Shown here: positions 33,918-42,131 of the stretch, one piece after another
Position numbering within the stretch: position 1 is the first letter of the stretch
Layout of the letters: every line of letters starts with the position of its first letter
Source: an uncultured Granulosicoccaceae bacterium
Lineage (GTDB): Bacteria; Pseudomonadota; Gammaproteobacteria; Granulosicoccales; Granulosicoccaceae
DNA length: 64,000 bases
Assembly: GCA_937931165.1 (NCBI GenBank)
Contig: CALHCI010000104.1
Coordinates: forward strand, 1 to 64,000
Direction of reading: 5' to 3'
Program-made: the position numbers and the translations under genes
The notes under the pieces: generated by a model
Database searches by the model: none
What the model was told of the DNA's origin: nothing
Seen by the model: the letters and a program-made list of their open reading frames with translations, nothing else

Positions 33918-35699
33918 TTACAGTGGCCAGACAATCAGCAGCATTGGCACGGCCAGCGCAATTATCAGAATTTCAAGCGGTAAGCCCATTCTCCAGTAGT
34001 CGCCAAACTTATAGCCGCCAGGGCCCATGACCAGCGTATTTGACTGGTGCCCAATCGGGGTCAGAAAGGCACAGGATGCACCCACCGCCACCGCCATCAG
34101 GAATGCGTCACTGCTCACCCCTAATGATCCCGCAATGGATACACCGATCGGTGCCATCACCAGAGCAGTTGCCGCATTGTTGATAATGTCTGACAGAAAC
34201 ATCGTCACGATCAGTATCAGTGCCAGCAGTGCCGCAGCAGGTAAACCGGCTGTAATATTGAGAATCGCATTAGCCATCCAGTCGGTAGTACCAGTGCTTT
34301 CAAGTGCCCGGCCAACCGGAATCATGGCACCAAGTAATACAATAACCGGCCAGTCAACTTCATCATAGATTTCCCGAACGGATATCACATTCATTAAAAT
34401 GAATATTCCGATCGCAATCAGAAAGGCAATTGGCAGGGTAACCACACCGGCTACACCAAGTGCAATTGCTCCTGCAAAAACCAGCAGTGCAGGTATCACT
34501 TTACGCTGGCGGTTAAGTGATAACGGACGTTTGGCCAGTGGCCAAAGCCCAAGGTCCTGAAAACGCTGATCAATGGTGTCGGCATCGCCGAACAACAACA
34601 GTACGTCACCCGCTTTAAAGCGCTGACGCTTGAGTCGCGTCGTAATTGTTTCACCGTTTCTGGCAATGCCCACCAGCGCCAGGGTGCGCTGCGCATGCAC
34701 CCGTATGTATTCGATGCTTCGATCGACCAGTGGTGATGACTGGCCGATCACACCTTCAAGCATGATTTCCTTATCAGACTGAGGTTGCACAAAGTTGCCT
34801 GACGCGCTGGTCAGTAGTGTCAGTCCGTTCTCCTCGACCAGTGTCTGCAGATGCGATGGGTCGCCCTGTACTAATAAAATATCACCAGCGGTCAGTGTGT
34901 ATTCTCTTGGGATGGGTCGCGCAAAACCATTCTTCTGTGCCATACCGACGACATCGACCTGCTCGGTGTTTAATACGTCGATGTCCGAGATCAGTTTATT
35001 GACCAGTGGTGAATCTTCACCGACTTCTATTTCTGTCAGGTAGTGAGAAATCTCAAACAGCGATTTAGAACCGTCTTTGCTGTTTCTGTCTGTCGGTATT
35101 AGACGCCACCCGATCAATGTAATAAACGCCAGACCGACGGTAGCCACAACCAGTCCTACAGCACTGAAGTCGAACATTGAAAATGCCTCGCCACCGTTAA
35201 TTTCGGCGCGGTAGCTTGCGATAATAATATTCGGGGGTGTGCCGATCAATGTGGTCATGCCACCGAGTATGCTGCCAAACGCCAGTGGCATCAGCACCAG
35301 TGCCGGGGAACGGTTAGCCTGATTGGCGGTGGCAATCGCGACCGGCAGCATCAGTGCCAGTGCACCAACGTTATTCATAAACGCAGATGCAACTGTTACT
35401 ACAGCGGTAAGTGAGGCAATGTGAATATAGATGTTGCCGGTGAACGGAGTCAGATAAGAAGCGATAACGTTCACGACGCCGGCGTTTTTTAACGCGTGGC
35501 TAATAATGAGTACTGCGGCAACGGTAATGACAGCGGCATGGCCAAAGCCTGTAAACGCCTGTTCGGTGGGTACAACGCCTGCCACGACACCCAGCACCAG
35601 ACAGAAGATCGCTACAATATCATGTCGGTACTTGCCCCAGGCAAACAGCACAAGAGTAATTGCTAAAATACCACTGATTGTGATTTGTTCAATAGTCAT
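33918..35699 (-). CDS. SLC13/DASS-type permease with two TrkA-C (RCK_C) domains
   Basis: 593 residues. Two blocks of membrane segments (about 1-185 and 400-593) flank a cytosolic middle part with two TrkA-C-like domains (EVGEDSPLVNKLISDIDVLN and GVIGQSSPLVDRSIEYIRVH repeats with RFKAGDVLLLFGD). The membrane part has the NTGxxLI/SNNAAT-like helical hairpins of the ion-transporter superfamily (MTTLIGTPPNIIIASYR and DIINNAATALVMAPIGVSIA). Relatives move dicarboxylates, sulfate or other anions with sodium. The substrate cannot be inferred. It is on the minus strand, alone, about 135 bases from a CBS protein gene that could be transcribed with it. Confidence 0.88.
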   Translation of the reverse strand: MTIEQITISGILAITLVLFAWGKYRHDIVAIFCLVLGVVAGVVPTEQAFTGFGHAAVITVAAVLIISHALKNAGVVNVIASYLTPFTGNIYIHIASLTAVVTVASAFMNNVGALALMLPVAIATANQANRSPALVLMPLAFGSILGGMTTLIGTPPNIIIASYRAEINGGEAFSMFDFSAVGLVVATVGLAFITLIGWRLIPTDRNSKDGSKSLFEISHYLTEIEVGEDSPLVNKLISDIDVLNTEQVDVVGMAQKNGFARPIPREYTLTAGDILLVQGDPSHLQTLVEENGLTLLTSASGNFVQPQSDKEIMLEGVIGQSSPLVDRSIEYIRVHAQRTLALVGIARNGETITTRLKRQRFKAGDVLLLFGDADTIDQRFQDLGLWPLAKRPLSLNRQRKVIPALLVFAGAIALGVAGVVTLPIAFLIAIGIFILMNVISVREIYDEVDWPVIVLLGAMIPVGRALESTGTTDWMANAILNITAGLPAAALLALILIVTMFLSDIINNAATALVMAPIGVSIAGSLGVSSDAFLMAVAVGASCAFLTPIGHQSNTLVMGPGGYKFGDYWRMGLPLEILIIALAVPMLLIVWPL

Positions 35700-35834
35700 A
35701 ACGGAATACTGTTACAAATTAAAGCGCAGGCATGACACCTGTTATGATAGCAGTAGTCGACTTGTAACCGGCATCGGCCCGCACTATTCGCGAGACTTGC
35801 TGCGCTTCATCTCGATAAAAACATTGGCTGGATT

Positions 35835-36263
35835 TCAGCCTCTGATATAGCCTTCCAGATGGGCGATAGTATCGGACTGATCAGCGATAATTGCTCTGAC
35901 CAGATCACCGATTGATAACACGCCGACTACCATGCCTTTCTCGATAACCGGCAGATGACGAATTTTGTGTTTTGTCATGAGTTCCATGCAGCCGTCAATA
36001 GACTCTCCCGGAGATACAGAAACCACATTGCCAGTCATTATTTCCGAGATCGGTGTGCTGTGCGACTCCTTGCCTTTCAGAATCACCTTTCTGGCATAAT
36101 CCCGCTCTGAAATGATGCCCGTGAGTTGGGAACCATCGGTTACCAGCAGGGCACCGATGTTTTTTTCTCCCATCAGTCGTATGGCATCCAGTACAGAACT
36201 ATCTGGTGAGATAGTCCAGACTGCGGAATCCTTAGCCGCCAGTAGTTGGGTTGCAGTTTTCAT
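35835..36263 (-). CDS. Tandem CBS-domain protein
   Basis: 142 residues made of two CBS domains (about 10-65 and 73-130): LMGEKNIGALLVTDGSQLTGIISERDY and LMTKHKIRHLPVIEKGMVVG with GVLSIGDLVRAII. CBS pairs bind adenine nucleotides and act as energy or redox sensors. The short stand-alone form is widespread in proteobacteria and its partner is unknown. It lies upstream of the SLC13 permease gene on the same strand. Regulation of that transporter is possible but unsupported beyond position. Confidence 0.88.
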   Translation of the reverse strand: MKTATQLLAAKDSAVWTISPDSSVLDAIRLMGEKNIGALLVTDGSQLTGIISERDYARKVILKGKESHSTPISEIMTGNVVSVSPGESIDGCMELMTKHKIRHLPVIEKGMVVGVLSIGDLVRAIIADQSDTIAHLEGYIRG

Positions 36264-36375
36264 TTCGGCCTCCGTACATTCCGTGAGTCGCTACACCTGC
36301 GCTATCCGGTTAAATTAACCGTACGCCCTTTTTTTGATTGTCGCAAGCGATGCACAAGTGTGCCCGTACAATGTG

Positions 36376-37656
36376 CTACGTATTGGACAATGCCTGCTCA
36401 ATATCCCAGATAATATCGTCCACATGTTCAATGCCTATCGACAGGCGGATCATATCCGGTGTCACTCCGGCGGCTTGCTGTTCGGTTTCGTTGAGTTGTC
36501 TGTGCGTGGTTGATGCCGGATGAACAACCAGCGTTTTTGCATCGCCTATATTGGCGACATGGCTGATAAACTGAATATGATCGAGAAATTTTATACCACC
36601 ATCCAGACCACCTTTGATGCCGAAGGACATTAGCGAGCTGGCACCTTTTGGCAGATATTTTTTTACCAGTGGCTGATAGCGATTGTCTGCAAGTCCAGGG
36701 TAGTTTACCCAGGCTACTTTCGGATGTGACTGCAGGAAGCCGGCTACTGCCATTGCATTTTCGCAGTGCCTTTCCATGCGTAAATGCAGGGTTTCCAGTC
36801 CCTGCATAAAATTAAAAGCGTTAAACGGACTCATGGAAGGGCCGAGTGTTCGCAGGTATTCCATACGTGCCTTGGTGATAAAAGCAAAGTCACCAAACGT
36901 TTCATAGAACTTAACCCCGTGGTATCCGTCGGAGGGCTCGCACATGTCCGGAAACTTGCCATTGTTCCATGGGAATTTCCCTGATTCTACAATGACCCCA
37001 CCCATCGATGTACCATGTCCGCCGATGAACTTTGTAGCAGAGTGAATAACGATGTCTGCACCATGGCTGATCGGTTTGCATAAAATGGGTGAGGCAACGG
37101 TGTTGTCGACCACCAGAGGAATACCGGCATCATGTGCAATCGTTGCTACCCCTTCGATATCCAGCACGTTTAAATTGGGGTTGCCCAGTGTTTCGGCATA
37201 GATCAATCGGGTTTTATCGGTTATTGCAGCTTTAAAGTTTTCGTTGTTATCGGAATCGACAAAAGTGGTTTTGATACCCAGCTTGCGGAAATTAACATCC
37301 AGCTGGGAAAAACTGCCGCCATACAGTGTGCTGGCCGCAACAATTTCGTCGCCATGGTCGCATAGAGTGAGCAGTGCAATCATTTGCGCCGACATACCGC
37401 TCGCTACCGCCAGTGCTGCACGACCCCCTTCAAGGGCTGCAACACGTTCTTCAAATGCCGAGCAGGTCGGGTTGCTCAGTCGTGAATAGACATTGCCAAA
37501 AGTTTGTAGATCAAAAAGGCTCGCAGCGTGATCAGCATCATCGAATACGTAGGACGTTGTCTGATAGATCGGTAGCGCCCGTGAGCCGGTTGCGGCATCA
37601 GGAATCTGACCTGCGTGCAGGCAGAGTGTTTCGTCGGCAAAATTTCGATCTGACAT
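36376..37656 (-). CDS. metY: O-acetylhomoserine sulfhydrylase
   Basis: PLP enzyme that makes homocysteine directly from O-acetylhomoserine and sulfide (or related thiols). Cys/Met-metabolism family landmarks: YQTTSYVFDDADHAASLF, YSRLSNPTCSAFEERVAALEGG, the PLP Asp region VVDNTVASPILCKPI, and the PLP Lys in HSATKFIGGHG. The Asn-rich insert and length of 426 residues (about 40 longer than MetB/MetC) point to MetY. The C-terminal VHPASTTHRQL block is typical. It is followed on the same strand by a CoA-binding protein gene upstream. No riboswitch was recognised. Confidence 0.93.
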   Translation of the reverse strand: MSDRNFADETLCLHAGQIPDAATGSRALPIYQTTSYVFDDADHAASLFDLQTFGNVYSRLSNPTCSAFEERVAALEGGRAALAVASGMSAQMIALLTLCDHGDEIVAASTLYGGSFSQLDVNFRKLGIKTTFVDSDNNENFKAAITDKTRLIYAETLGNPNLNVLDIEGVATIAHDAGIPLVVDNTVASPILCKPISHGADIVIHSATKFIGGHGTSMGGVIVESGKFPWNNGKFPDMCEPSDGYHGVKFYETFGDFAFITKARMEYLRTLGPSMSPFNAFNFMQGLETLHLRMERHCENAMAVAGFLQSHPKVAWVNYPGLADNRYQPLVKKYLPKGASSLMSFGIKGGLDGGIKFLDHIQFISHVANIGDAKTLVVHPASTTHRQLNETEQQAAGVTPDMIRLSIGIEHVDDIIWDIEQALSNT

Positions 37657-37717
37657 AGGAGTCCTTGTTATTCACCGCTGTTGTTGATTGAGCGTGGTGT
37701 GTACATCACCAGACAGA

Positions 37718-38185
37718 TTACCTTAACGCTCGTCGTGAAGAGATCACACCGGTGTTTACGCCTGCGAAATTGAGCCCGCCAAACAACCTGCCGTGTTCAA
37801 TTTTCACACACCGGTCTGAGACTACCTCAAGACCGGCGTCACGCGCTGTTTGTTCCGCCTGCTCATGCACAATGCCCAGTTGTAGCCACAGACATTTTGC
37901 ATTTGCTGCAATTGCCTGTTCAGCCAGCATTGGAATCTCATCGGGCTTGCGAAAGCAGTCGACCATGTCGACTTTGAACGGAATATCCGGGACGGACGGG
38001 TAGCATTGTTCCCCCAGCACCTCTTCGTATCGGGGGTTAACCGGAACAACCCGGTAGCCATGGTGCAGCATATACTTGGCGGCAAAGTAACTTGGCCGGT
38101 GTGGCGAGTTTGATACGCCGACCATAGCAATTGTTTTATACTGCCGTAAAATCCGGTGAAGGGTGGCGATTGTGGTGTCAGTCAT
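37718..38185 (-). CDS. CoA-binding domain protein (YccU-like)
   Basis: About 155 residues with a Rossmann-type CoA-binding fold: TIAMVGVSNSPHRPSYFAAKYML at the start, YRVVPVNPRYEEVLG, and VDMVDCFRKPDEIP, then KCLWLQLGIVHEQA. These match the small YccU/CoA-binding family related to the N-terminal part of succinyl-CoA ligase. Function is unknown. ATG 38185 gives the usual short N-terminus; the upstream extension in the open frame is not family-like. Same strand as metY, 61 bases upstream. Confidence 0.85.
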   Translation of the reverse strand: MTDTTIATLHRILRQYKTIAMVGVSNSPHRPSYFAAKYMLHHGYRVVPVNPRYEEVLGEQCYPSVPDIPFKVDMVDCFRKPDEIPMLAEQAIAANAKCLWLQLGIVHEQAEQTARDAGLEVVSDRCVKIEHGRLFGGLNFAGVNTGVISSRRALR

Positions 38186-38248
38186 CGGTTTTTTCAGTGG
38201 CTGGTGTACCGGTGCACTATACCGCAATCAGCGTAAAGATCAGGTGAG

Positions 38249-38428
38249 ATGGCAGATATACTACAATTTAGAAGGCCGAAAGCCAGTAGCAAAGGCAAGA
38301 CGCTATGCGCCAGCAATCACCATAAATGGAAGGTAGATACTGCTAAGAAGTTTGATGTGAAGCAGGGCCGACTGGTGACAGTCTATGTTTGTACACGATG
38401 CAACAAGCGAAAAGTTACCGCCCACTAA
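38249..38428 (+). CDS. Small conserved zinc-ribbon-like protein (59 residues)
   Basis: A short gene easily missed by length cut-offs. ATG 38249, preceded by AGGTGAG, to TAA 38426-38428. The protein begins MADILQFRRPKASSKGK, then has Cys20, His24 and His25, and a C-terminal CTRC (Cys48, Cys51) followed by NKRKVTAH. I recognise this pattern (MAD-LQF-RPKAS...KGKTLC...HKW...QGKLVTVY.C.RC) as a small protein occurring widely in gammaproteobacteria. Four Cys/His ligands suit a zinc site. It is very basic, so nucleic-acid binding is possible. Function is unknown. Confidence 0.8.
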   Translation: MADILQFRRPKASSKGKTLCASNHHKWKVDTAKKFDVKQGRLVTVYVCTRCNKRKVTAH

Positions 38429-38464
38429 AGACAATGTGGCGGTGACCGGATCGTGGCTTATCGG

Positions 38465-39820
38465 TTAGCCTTCCACAAAAACACAGTTCCGTCCATTTGC
38501 GATGGCCGTTTTGAGTTCTTCCTGTGCGTTGGCAATCATTGACAGGAAGCTGTCATCTGCTTGTGTGCTGACACCGATGGACGCGCTGGTGTTTATTTGT
38601 TGTGCACCAAATTCAACAGTGGTTTTTGCAAGCTTTTGCCTAACGCGCTCAAAGACCATCTTCGCGTTATGATTACCGACATTGGTGGCCAGACAAACAA
38701 ATGTACCGGCGCTGTACCGTGCAAGAATATCGTTCTTTCTGAATTCAGAGGTAAGCAAATTCGCTGCTGACTTCAGTACCTCGTTACTTTGCTCAATACC
38801 GTGGTTGGTAGTCAGCTCATCAATGTTGTCGATTTCTATGACTGCCACCGCCAGCAGACTGTCACCACGTTGTGCACCGGCAAATAACTTTTCACCAATA
38901 TCAAACAGATAGTCCCTGTTGTAGGCACCGGTCAGCAGATCCCGCGTGGCAGAGTATTTAATTTCACGCACACGCTCGATGGATTCTACGCATTGCTGTA
39001 CCCGGTAGTAAAATTCGTCTGTCTGGTGCTGTTTATAAATAACATCGGTAGCACCTGCCCGTAACATGCGGGCACTTGACATCGCATTGTGCTCGTCACT
39101 GACAACCGCGATAGAAAGATCTTCGCGTCTGAAGTGTTGTCGCAGCCCGTTGATCAGCGATAGCTCATCGTTTTCAATGGTGTTGTAGTCAATCAGTACC
39201 AGGGTGGTGTCGCTGTGATTTTCCAGCTGGCGTCTGATGTCTGCTTCGTTGCGTACATCAATGACACTGTAGCGGTGAATATCCAGTAACTGTCGAATGC
39301 TTTTGCGATTAAAATCGTTGTTACTGTAAAAAATGATTTTGCGCTGATGGTTCAGCAGAGTCCGTTCAACGATATCTGCCAGTATCCCGATGTCCTCTTC
39401 AGTCCGTTTTATCACGCAGTCAATAATATGTTTGTCCTGCAGGCGGGTAACCACGTTTTCAGTGACGGTCGATGTCAGTGCGATAGTTGGAATACTGTTT
39501 TGTGTGAGGCTGTCCAGCACCTCGCCGTCCGGTGCGTCCGGGAGCCGGGTGTCGACTACCGCGAGAACAAACTCATCGGCATGTGACTCCAGCAGCTTGC
39601 GTACGGCACTTGCGGTATTGACGGTGTCAGCCTGCACGCCGAGCGAGTTAAAAACCCGATCTGCCAGTGCGTCACGAATAGCCTGTTCCTGCTCCGCAAT
39701 CAGCACGCGCAGCGTACCGCCAAAATCATTGCCAGGGATTGAATGTTGTAGCTGTGTTCTCATACTCTGCGATGCTGGTCCGGTCACGCGAATGGCAATG
39801 CAATCGTTATCCAGCCTCAT
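38465..39820 (-). CDS. Dual-receiver response regulator with a degenerate GGDEF domain
   Basis: 451 residues. Two CheY-like receiver domains: residues about 37-155 (phospho-acceptor Asp near 90 in AVVDTRLPD) and about 160-280 (Asp near 211 in VLIDYN). A GGDEF domain covers about 290-450, recognised by SATRDLLTGAYNRDYLF. The catalytic GGDEF motif is replaced by SAGTF (residues about 370-374), so diguanylate cyclase activity is unlikely. The RxxD inhibitory-site pattern (RKND) five residues upstream is kept, which could still bind cyclic di-GMP. No partner kinase gene is adjacent. It is convergent with the small zinc-ribbon gene. Confidence 0.88.
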   Translation of the reverse strand: MRLDNDCIAIRVTGPASQSMRTQLQHSIPGNDFGGTLRVLIAEQEQAIRDALADRVFNSLGVQADTVNTASAVRKLLESHADEFVLAVVDTRLPDAPDGEVLDSLTQNSIPTIALTSTVTENVVTRLQDKHIIDCVIKRTEEDIGILADIVERTLLNHQRKIIFYSNNDFNRKSIRQLLDIHRYSVIDVRNEADIRRQLENHSDTTLVLIDYNTIENDELSLINGLRQHFRREDLSIAVVSDEHNAMSSARMLRAGATDVIYKQHQTDEFYYRVQQCVESIERVREIKYSATRDLLTGAYNRDYLFDIGEKLFAGAQRGDSLLAVAVIEIDNIDELTTNHGIEQSNEVLKSAANLLTSEFRKNDILARYSAGTFVCLATNVGNHNAKMVFERVRQKLAKTTVEFGAQQINTSASIGVSTQADDSFLSMIANAQEELKTAIANGRNCVFVEG

Positions 39821-39907
39821 ATGCTAAATTGATACCAGTATCACAATCCTTCGTTGTCGCTGCTAACTGCAGCTGATTTTCAGAAACTCCGCCCCAAGTA
39901 ACGCTAA

Positions 39908-40558
39908 ATGATCAACAACCAGCGGGATACATTTTTGAAGCCTGATACATCACTTGCATGGGTGGGTGAAATTGACGGTCTGATTCAGTCATCTGACATT
40001 CCGATGGCGCCTGGCGCTCGCACCGAACCGCGGTTAGCGTCGGTGTTGATTCCACTATTTGAGCGCGATTCCGAATGGCATGTTCTGTATATTCGCCGTG
40101 TAGAAAACCAGCGTGACAGACACAGCGGGCAGGTGGCTTTCCCGGGTGGGCGTCGTGACCCGGCTGATACTGATGCCGTTGCCACTGCACTTCGTGAGGC
40201 GGATGAAGAAATCGGACTGCCCGGCAACCATGTTCGCGTTCTGGGTAGTCTTGATGACTATCGCACCAGTAGTAACTATCTGGTGACACCGGTCGTTGGT
40301 GTGGTGCCCTGGCCGTATGCCTACAAGCCGCAACCGTCTGAGGTAGGCCGAATATTCTCTATACCGCTTGCCTGGCTGGCCGACGCTGACAACATTGAGT
40401 TAAAAGAGCGTGACATACCGGCTGGCAGTGATCGGGTTAGCACAAAAGTGATCTATTTTAACCGCTACGACGATGAATTGTTGTGGGGTGCGACTGCGCG
40501 AATGACGGTGGCTTTTCTACACGCCCTGCATCGAGATAGAATACCGGGACATAAGTAG
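39908..40558 (+). CDS. Nudix hydrolase, CoA pyrophosphatase type (NudL-like)
   Basis: 216 residues. The segment VENQRDRHSGQVAFPGGRRD directly before the Nudix box, then TALREADEEIGL, is the pattern of the UPF0035/CoA-diphosphatase group, which cleaves CoA to phosphopantetheine and 3',5'-ADP. The VTPVVGVVPWP block after the box is also typical. Cytosolic. It is divergent from the degenerate GGDEF gene and convergent with the aminotransferase-like gene. Substrate assigned by family only. Confidence 0.88.
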   Translation: MINNQRDTFLKPDTSLAWVGEIDGLIQSSDIPMAPGARTEPRLASVLIPLFERDSEWHVLYIRRVENQRDRHSGQVAFPGGRRDPADTDAVATALREADEEIGLPGNHVRVLGSLDDYRTSSNYLVTPVVGVVPWPYAYKPQPSEVGRIFSIPLAWLADADNIELKERDIPAGSDRVSTKVIYFNRYDDELLWGATARMTVAFLHALHRDRIPGHK

Positions 40559-40568
40559 TGGCGAAATT

Positions 40569-40586
40569 GTTCAGCAGGTGCTGAAC
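40569..40586. terminator. Hairpin between convergent Nudix and PatB genes
   Basis: GTTCAGC-AGGT-GCTGAAC is a 7-bp stem with a 4-base loop, 11 bases after the Nudix stop and 26 before the end of the convergent gene. No T-run directly follows, so it is a candidate bidirectional terminator of modest strength. Confidence 0.4.
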
Positions 40587-40611
40587 TGCCTTGGGGCTTT
40601 ACGGTGGGGGT

Positions 40612-41754
40612 TTATAGGGCTTCAATGGCCTTTCGCATGCGCCCGATACCTTCCTCGAGTTGTACGCGGCTACAGGCGAAATTCAGCCGCTGGTAATCAG
40701 CGTTGCCAAACTGCGCACCGGGTGACAAGCCGACACCGGCATGGACAAAGAATTCATAAGCATTGGCAACCGGTAGTTCACTGGTGTTAATCCAAGCCAG
40801 ATACGTTGCATCCGGATTGTCCATTGAAAGCCCCGGCAACCGGTCTATTTCGGTTCGCAGTGTTTGCAGATTGCCGCGCAGGTACTCAATCAGTTCTGCA
40901 TGCCAATGCCAGCCGAACTGGTAGGCAGCTTCTGCCGCGGTGTAGGCGAGCGTTGGTACTACCGGCAGCGTATACATACATTTTTCTGTATAGGCTTTTC
41001 GGTAGGCTGCATCGGGAATGACGGCAAAAGAGCAGTTAGCGCCAGCCAGGTTAAAAGTTTTACTTGGTGACATCAATGTCACCACGTTGGACTGATTGTC
41101 GCCGGCAACTGTACCGGTGGTTGTATGTGTCAGGGTGTTATGTAATACCAGATCACAATGGATCTCATCGGAAATCACAACAATATTGTAAGCGCTGCAA
41201 ATCTCGACAACCCGTTGTAGTTCGTCTGCGCTGAACAACGTGCCCATTGGATTGTGCGGGCTGCAAAGAAACAGCATTTTGCAGTTTTTATTGATGGATT
41301 TTTCAAACACATCGAAGTCGATACCCCATCGATTGTTTGTATATACCAAAGGAACATCAACTCGTGATTGGTTGAACTTTTCTGGTATTAATAGCAGTGG
41401 ATGGTATACCGGTGTGAAGACCATGATCTGATCATCAGGCTCAAGCATCCACGTAAGCGCAGACAGGCCCGGCACCACACCTGGCAGCCACACCAGCCAG
41501 TCCGGATCGATTTGCCAGTGGTGGGTCTGTTGCAGGTACTCCGTAACGGTACGTGCCAGTGAATCAGTACCACAGGTATAACCGAGTATGGGATGATTAA
41601 GACGATCTTTAAGTGCAGCAATAATTTCTGGTGCTGTTGCAAACTCCATGTCTGCGACCCACATTGGAATCACATCTTTGTCTGCATATTTTTCCCATTT
41701 GATTGAACCTGTGTGCTGTCGGTCCAGTGGTTGGTCAAACGGTGATGAATTCAT
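40612..41754 (-). CDS. PatB/MalY-type aminotransferase-like cystathionine beta-lyase
   Basis: 380-residue fold-type I PLP enzyme. The N-terminus KWEKYADKDVIPMWVADMEF is the MalY/PatB signature. The PLP Lys is in MSPSKTFNLAGANCSF, preceded by VVISDEIHCDLVL (PLP Asp). Near the end LNFACSR contains the carboxylate-binding Arg. These enzymes cleave C-S bonds in cystathionine and cysteine conjugates. The metY gene is about 3 kb away, so both could serve sulfur amino acid metabolism. It is divergent from the dodecin gene. Confidence 0.9.
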   Translation of the reverse strand: MNSSPFDQPLDRQHTGSIKWEKYADKDVIPMWVADMEFATAPEIIAALKDRLNHPILGYTCGTDSLARTVTEYLQQTHHWQIDPDWLVWLPGVVPGLSALTWMLEPDDQIMVFTPVYHPLLLIPEKFNQSRVDVPLVYTNNRWGIDFDVFEKSINKNCKMLFLCSPHNPMGTLFSADELQRVVEICSAYNIVVISDEIHCDLVLHNTLTHTTTGTVAGDNQSNVVTLMSPSKTFNLAGANCSFAVIPDAAYRKAYTEKCMYTLPVVPTLAYTAAEAAYQFGWHWHAELIEYLRGNLQTLRTEIDRLPGLSMDNPDATYLAWINTSELPVANAYEFFVHAGVGLSPGAQFGNADYQRLNFACSRVQLEEGIGRMRKAIEAL

Positions 41755-41822
41755 TTAATTTTACTCTTGAAAGTGACTTAGCGAGCAAACAGCCATGGAA
41801 TTTATTGTAAGCTTTGTGGTCT

Positions 41823-41850
41823 GAGTGTTTTCATTCAAAACACTCGTTTT
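41823..41850 (+). promoter_or_regulatory. Terminator-like hairpin with T-run in the dodecin leader
   Basis: GAGTGTTTT (41823-41831) and AAAACACTC (41837-41845) form a 9-bp perfect stem with a 5-base loop, followed by GTTTTTC. This is intrinsic-terminator architecture, yet no plus-strand gene ends here: the neighbour upstream is divergent. It lies 14 bases before the dodecin ribosome site AGGAG. It may act as an attenuator or as a 5' stabilising stem. Confidence 0.5.
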
Positions 41851-41869
41851 TCATCAACAGGAGAATACT

Positions 41870-42073
41870 ATGTCAGTAGCAAAAGTCACCGAGATAATCG
41901 CATCGTCAAGTAAAAGTTTTGAAGATGCCGTGGATCAAGGTGTTGAGCGAGCCAGCAAGACGCTTAAAAACGTCAGTTCTGCATGGGTCAAAGATCAAAA
42001 CGTCATGGTCGTAAACGGTAAGGTTACGGAGTACCGTGTGGTATTGAAAGTTACCTTCGTGTTAAACGACTAA
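41870..42073 (+). CDS. Dodecin (flavin-storage protein)
   Basis: 67 residues that assemble into hollow dodecamers binding flavins. The family pattern is clear: VAKVTEIIASSSKSFEDAVDQG, then ASKTLKNVSSAWV and YRVVLKVTFVL at the end. The flavin-stacking aromatic is the Trp in SAWVKDQ. AGGAG (41859-41863) precedes ATG 41870 by 6 bases, a very good ribosome site. It stands alone between a divergent PatB gene and a terminator-like hairpin downstream. Confidence 0.93.
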   Translation: MSVAKVTEIIASSSKSFEDAVDQGVERASKTLKNVSSAWVKDQNVMVVNGKVTEYRVVLKVTFVLND

Positions 42074-42085
42074 GAGCAGAGAAAG

Positions 42086-42111
42086 GGGTTGCGTCTGTGA
42101 TGACGCAATCC
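42086..42111 (+). terminator. Terminator-like hairpin after dodecin
   Basis: GGGTTGCGTC (42086-42095) pairs with GACGCAATCC (42102-42111) with one G-U pair and a 6-base loop, 12 bases after the dodecin stop, followed by TTATCC. A good stem with a poor T-run. Confidence 0.5.
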
Positions 42112-42131
42112 TTATCCTGAGTCTGCAGTTT

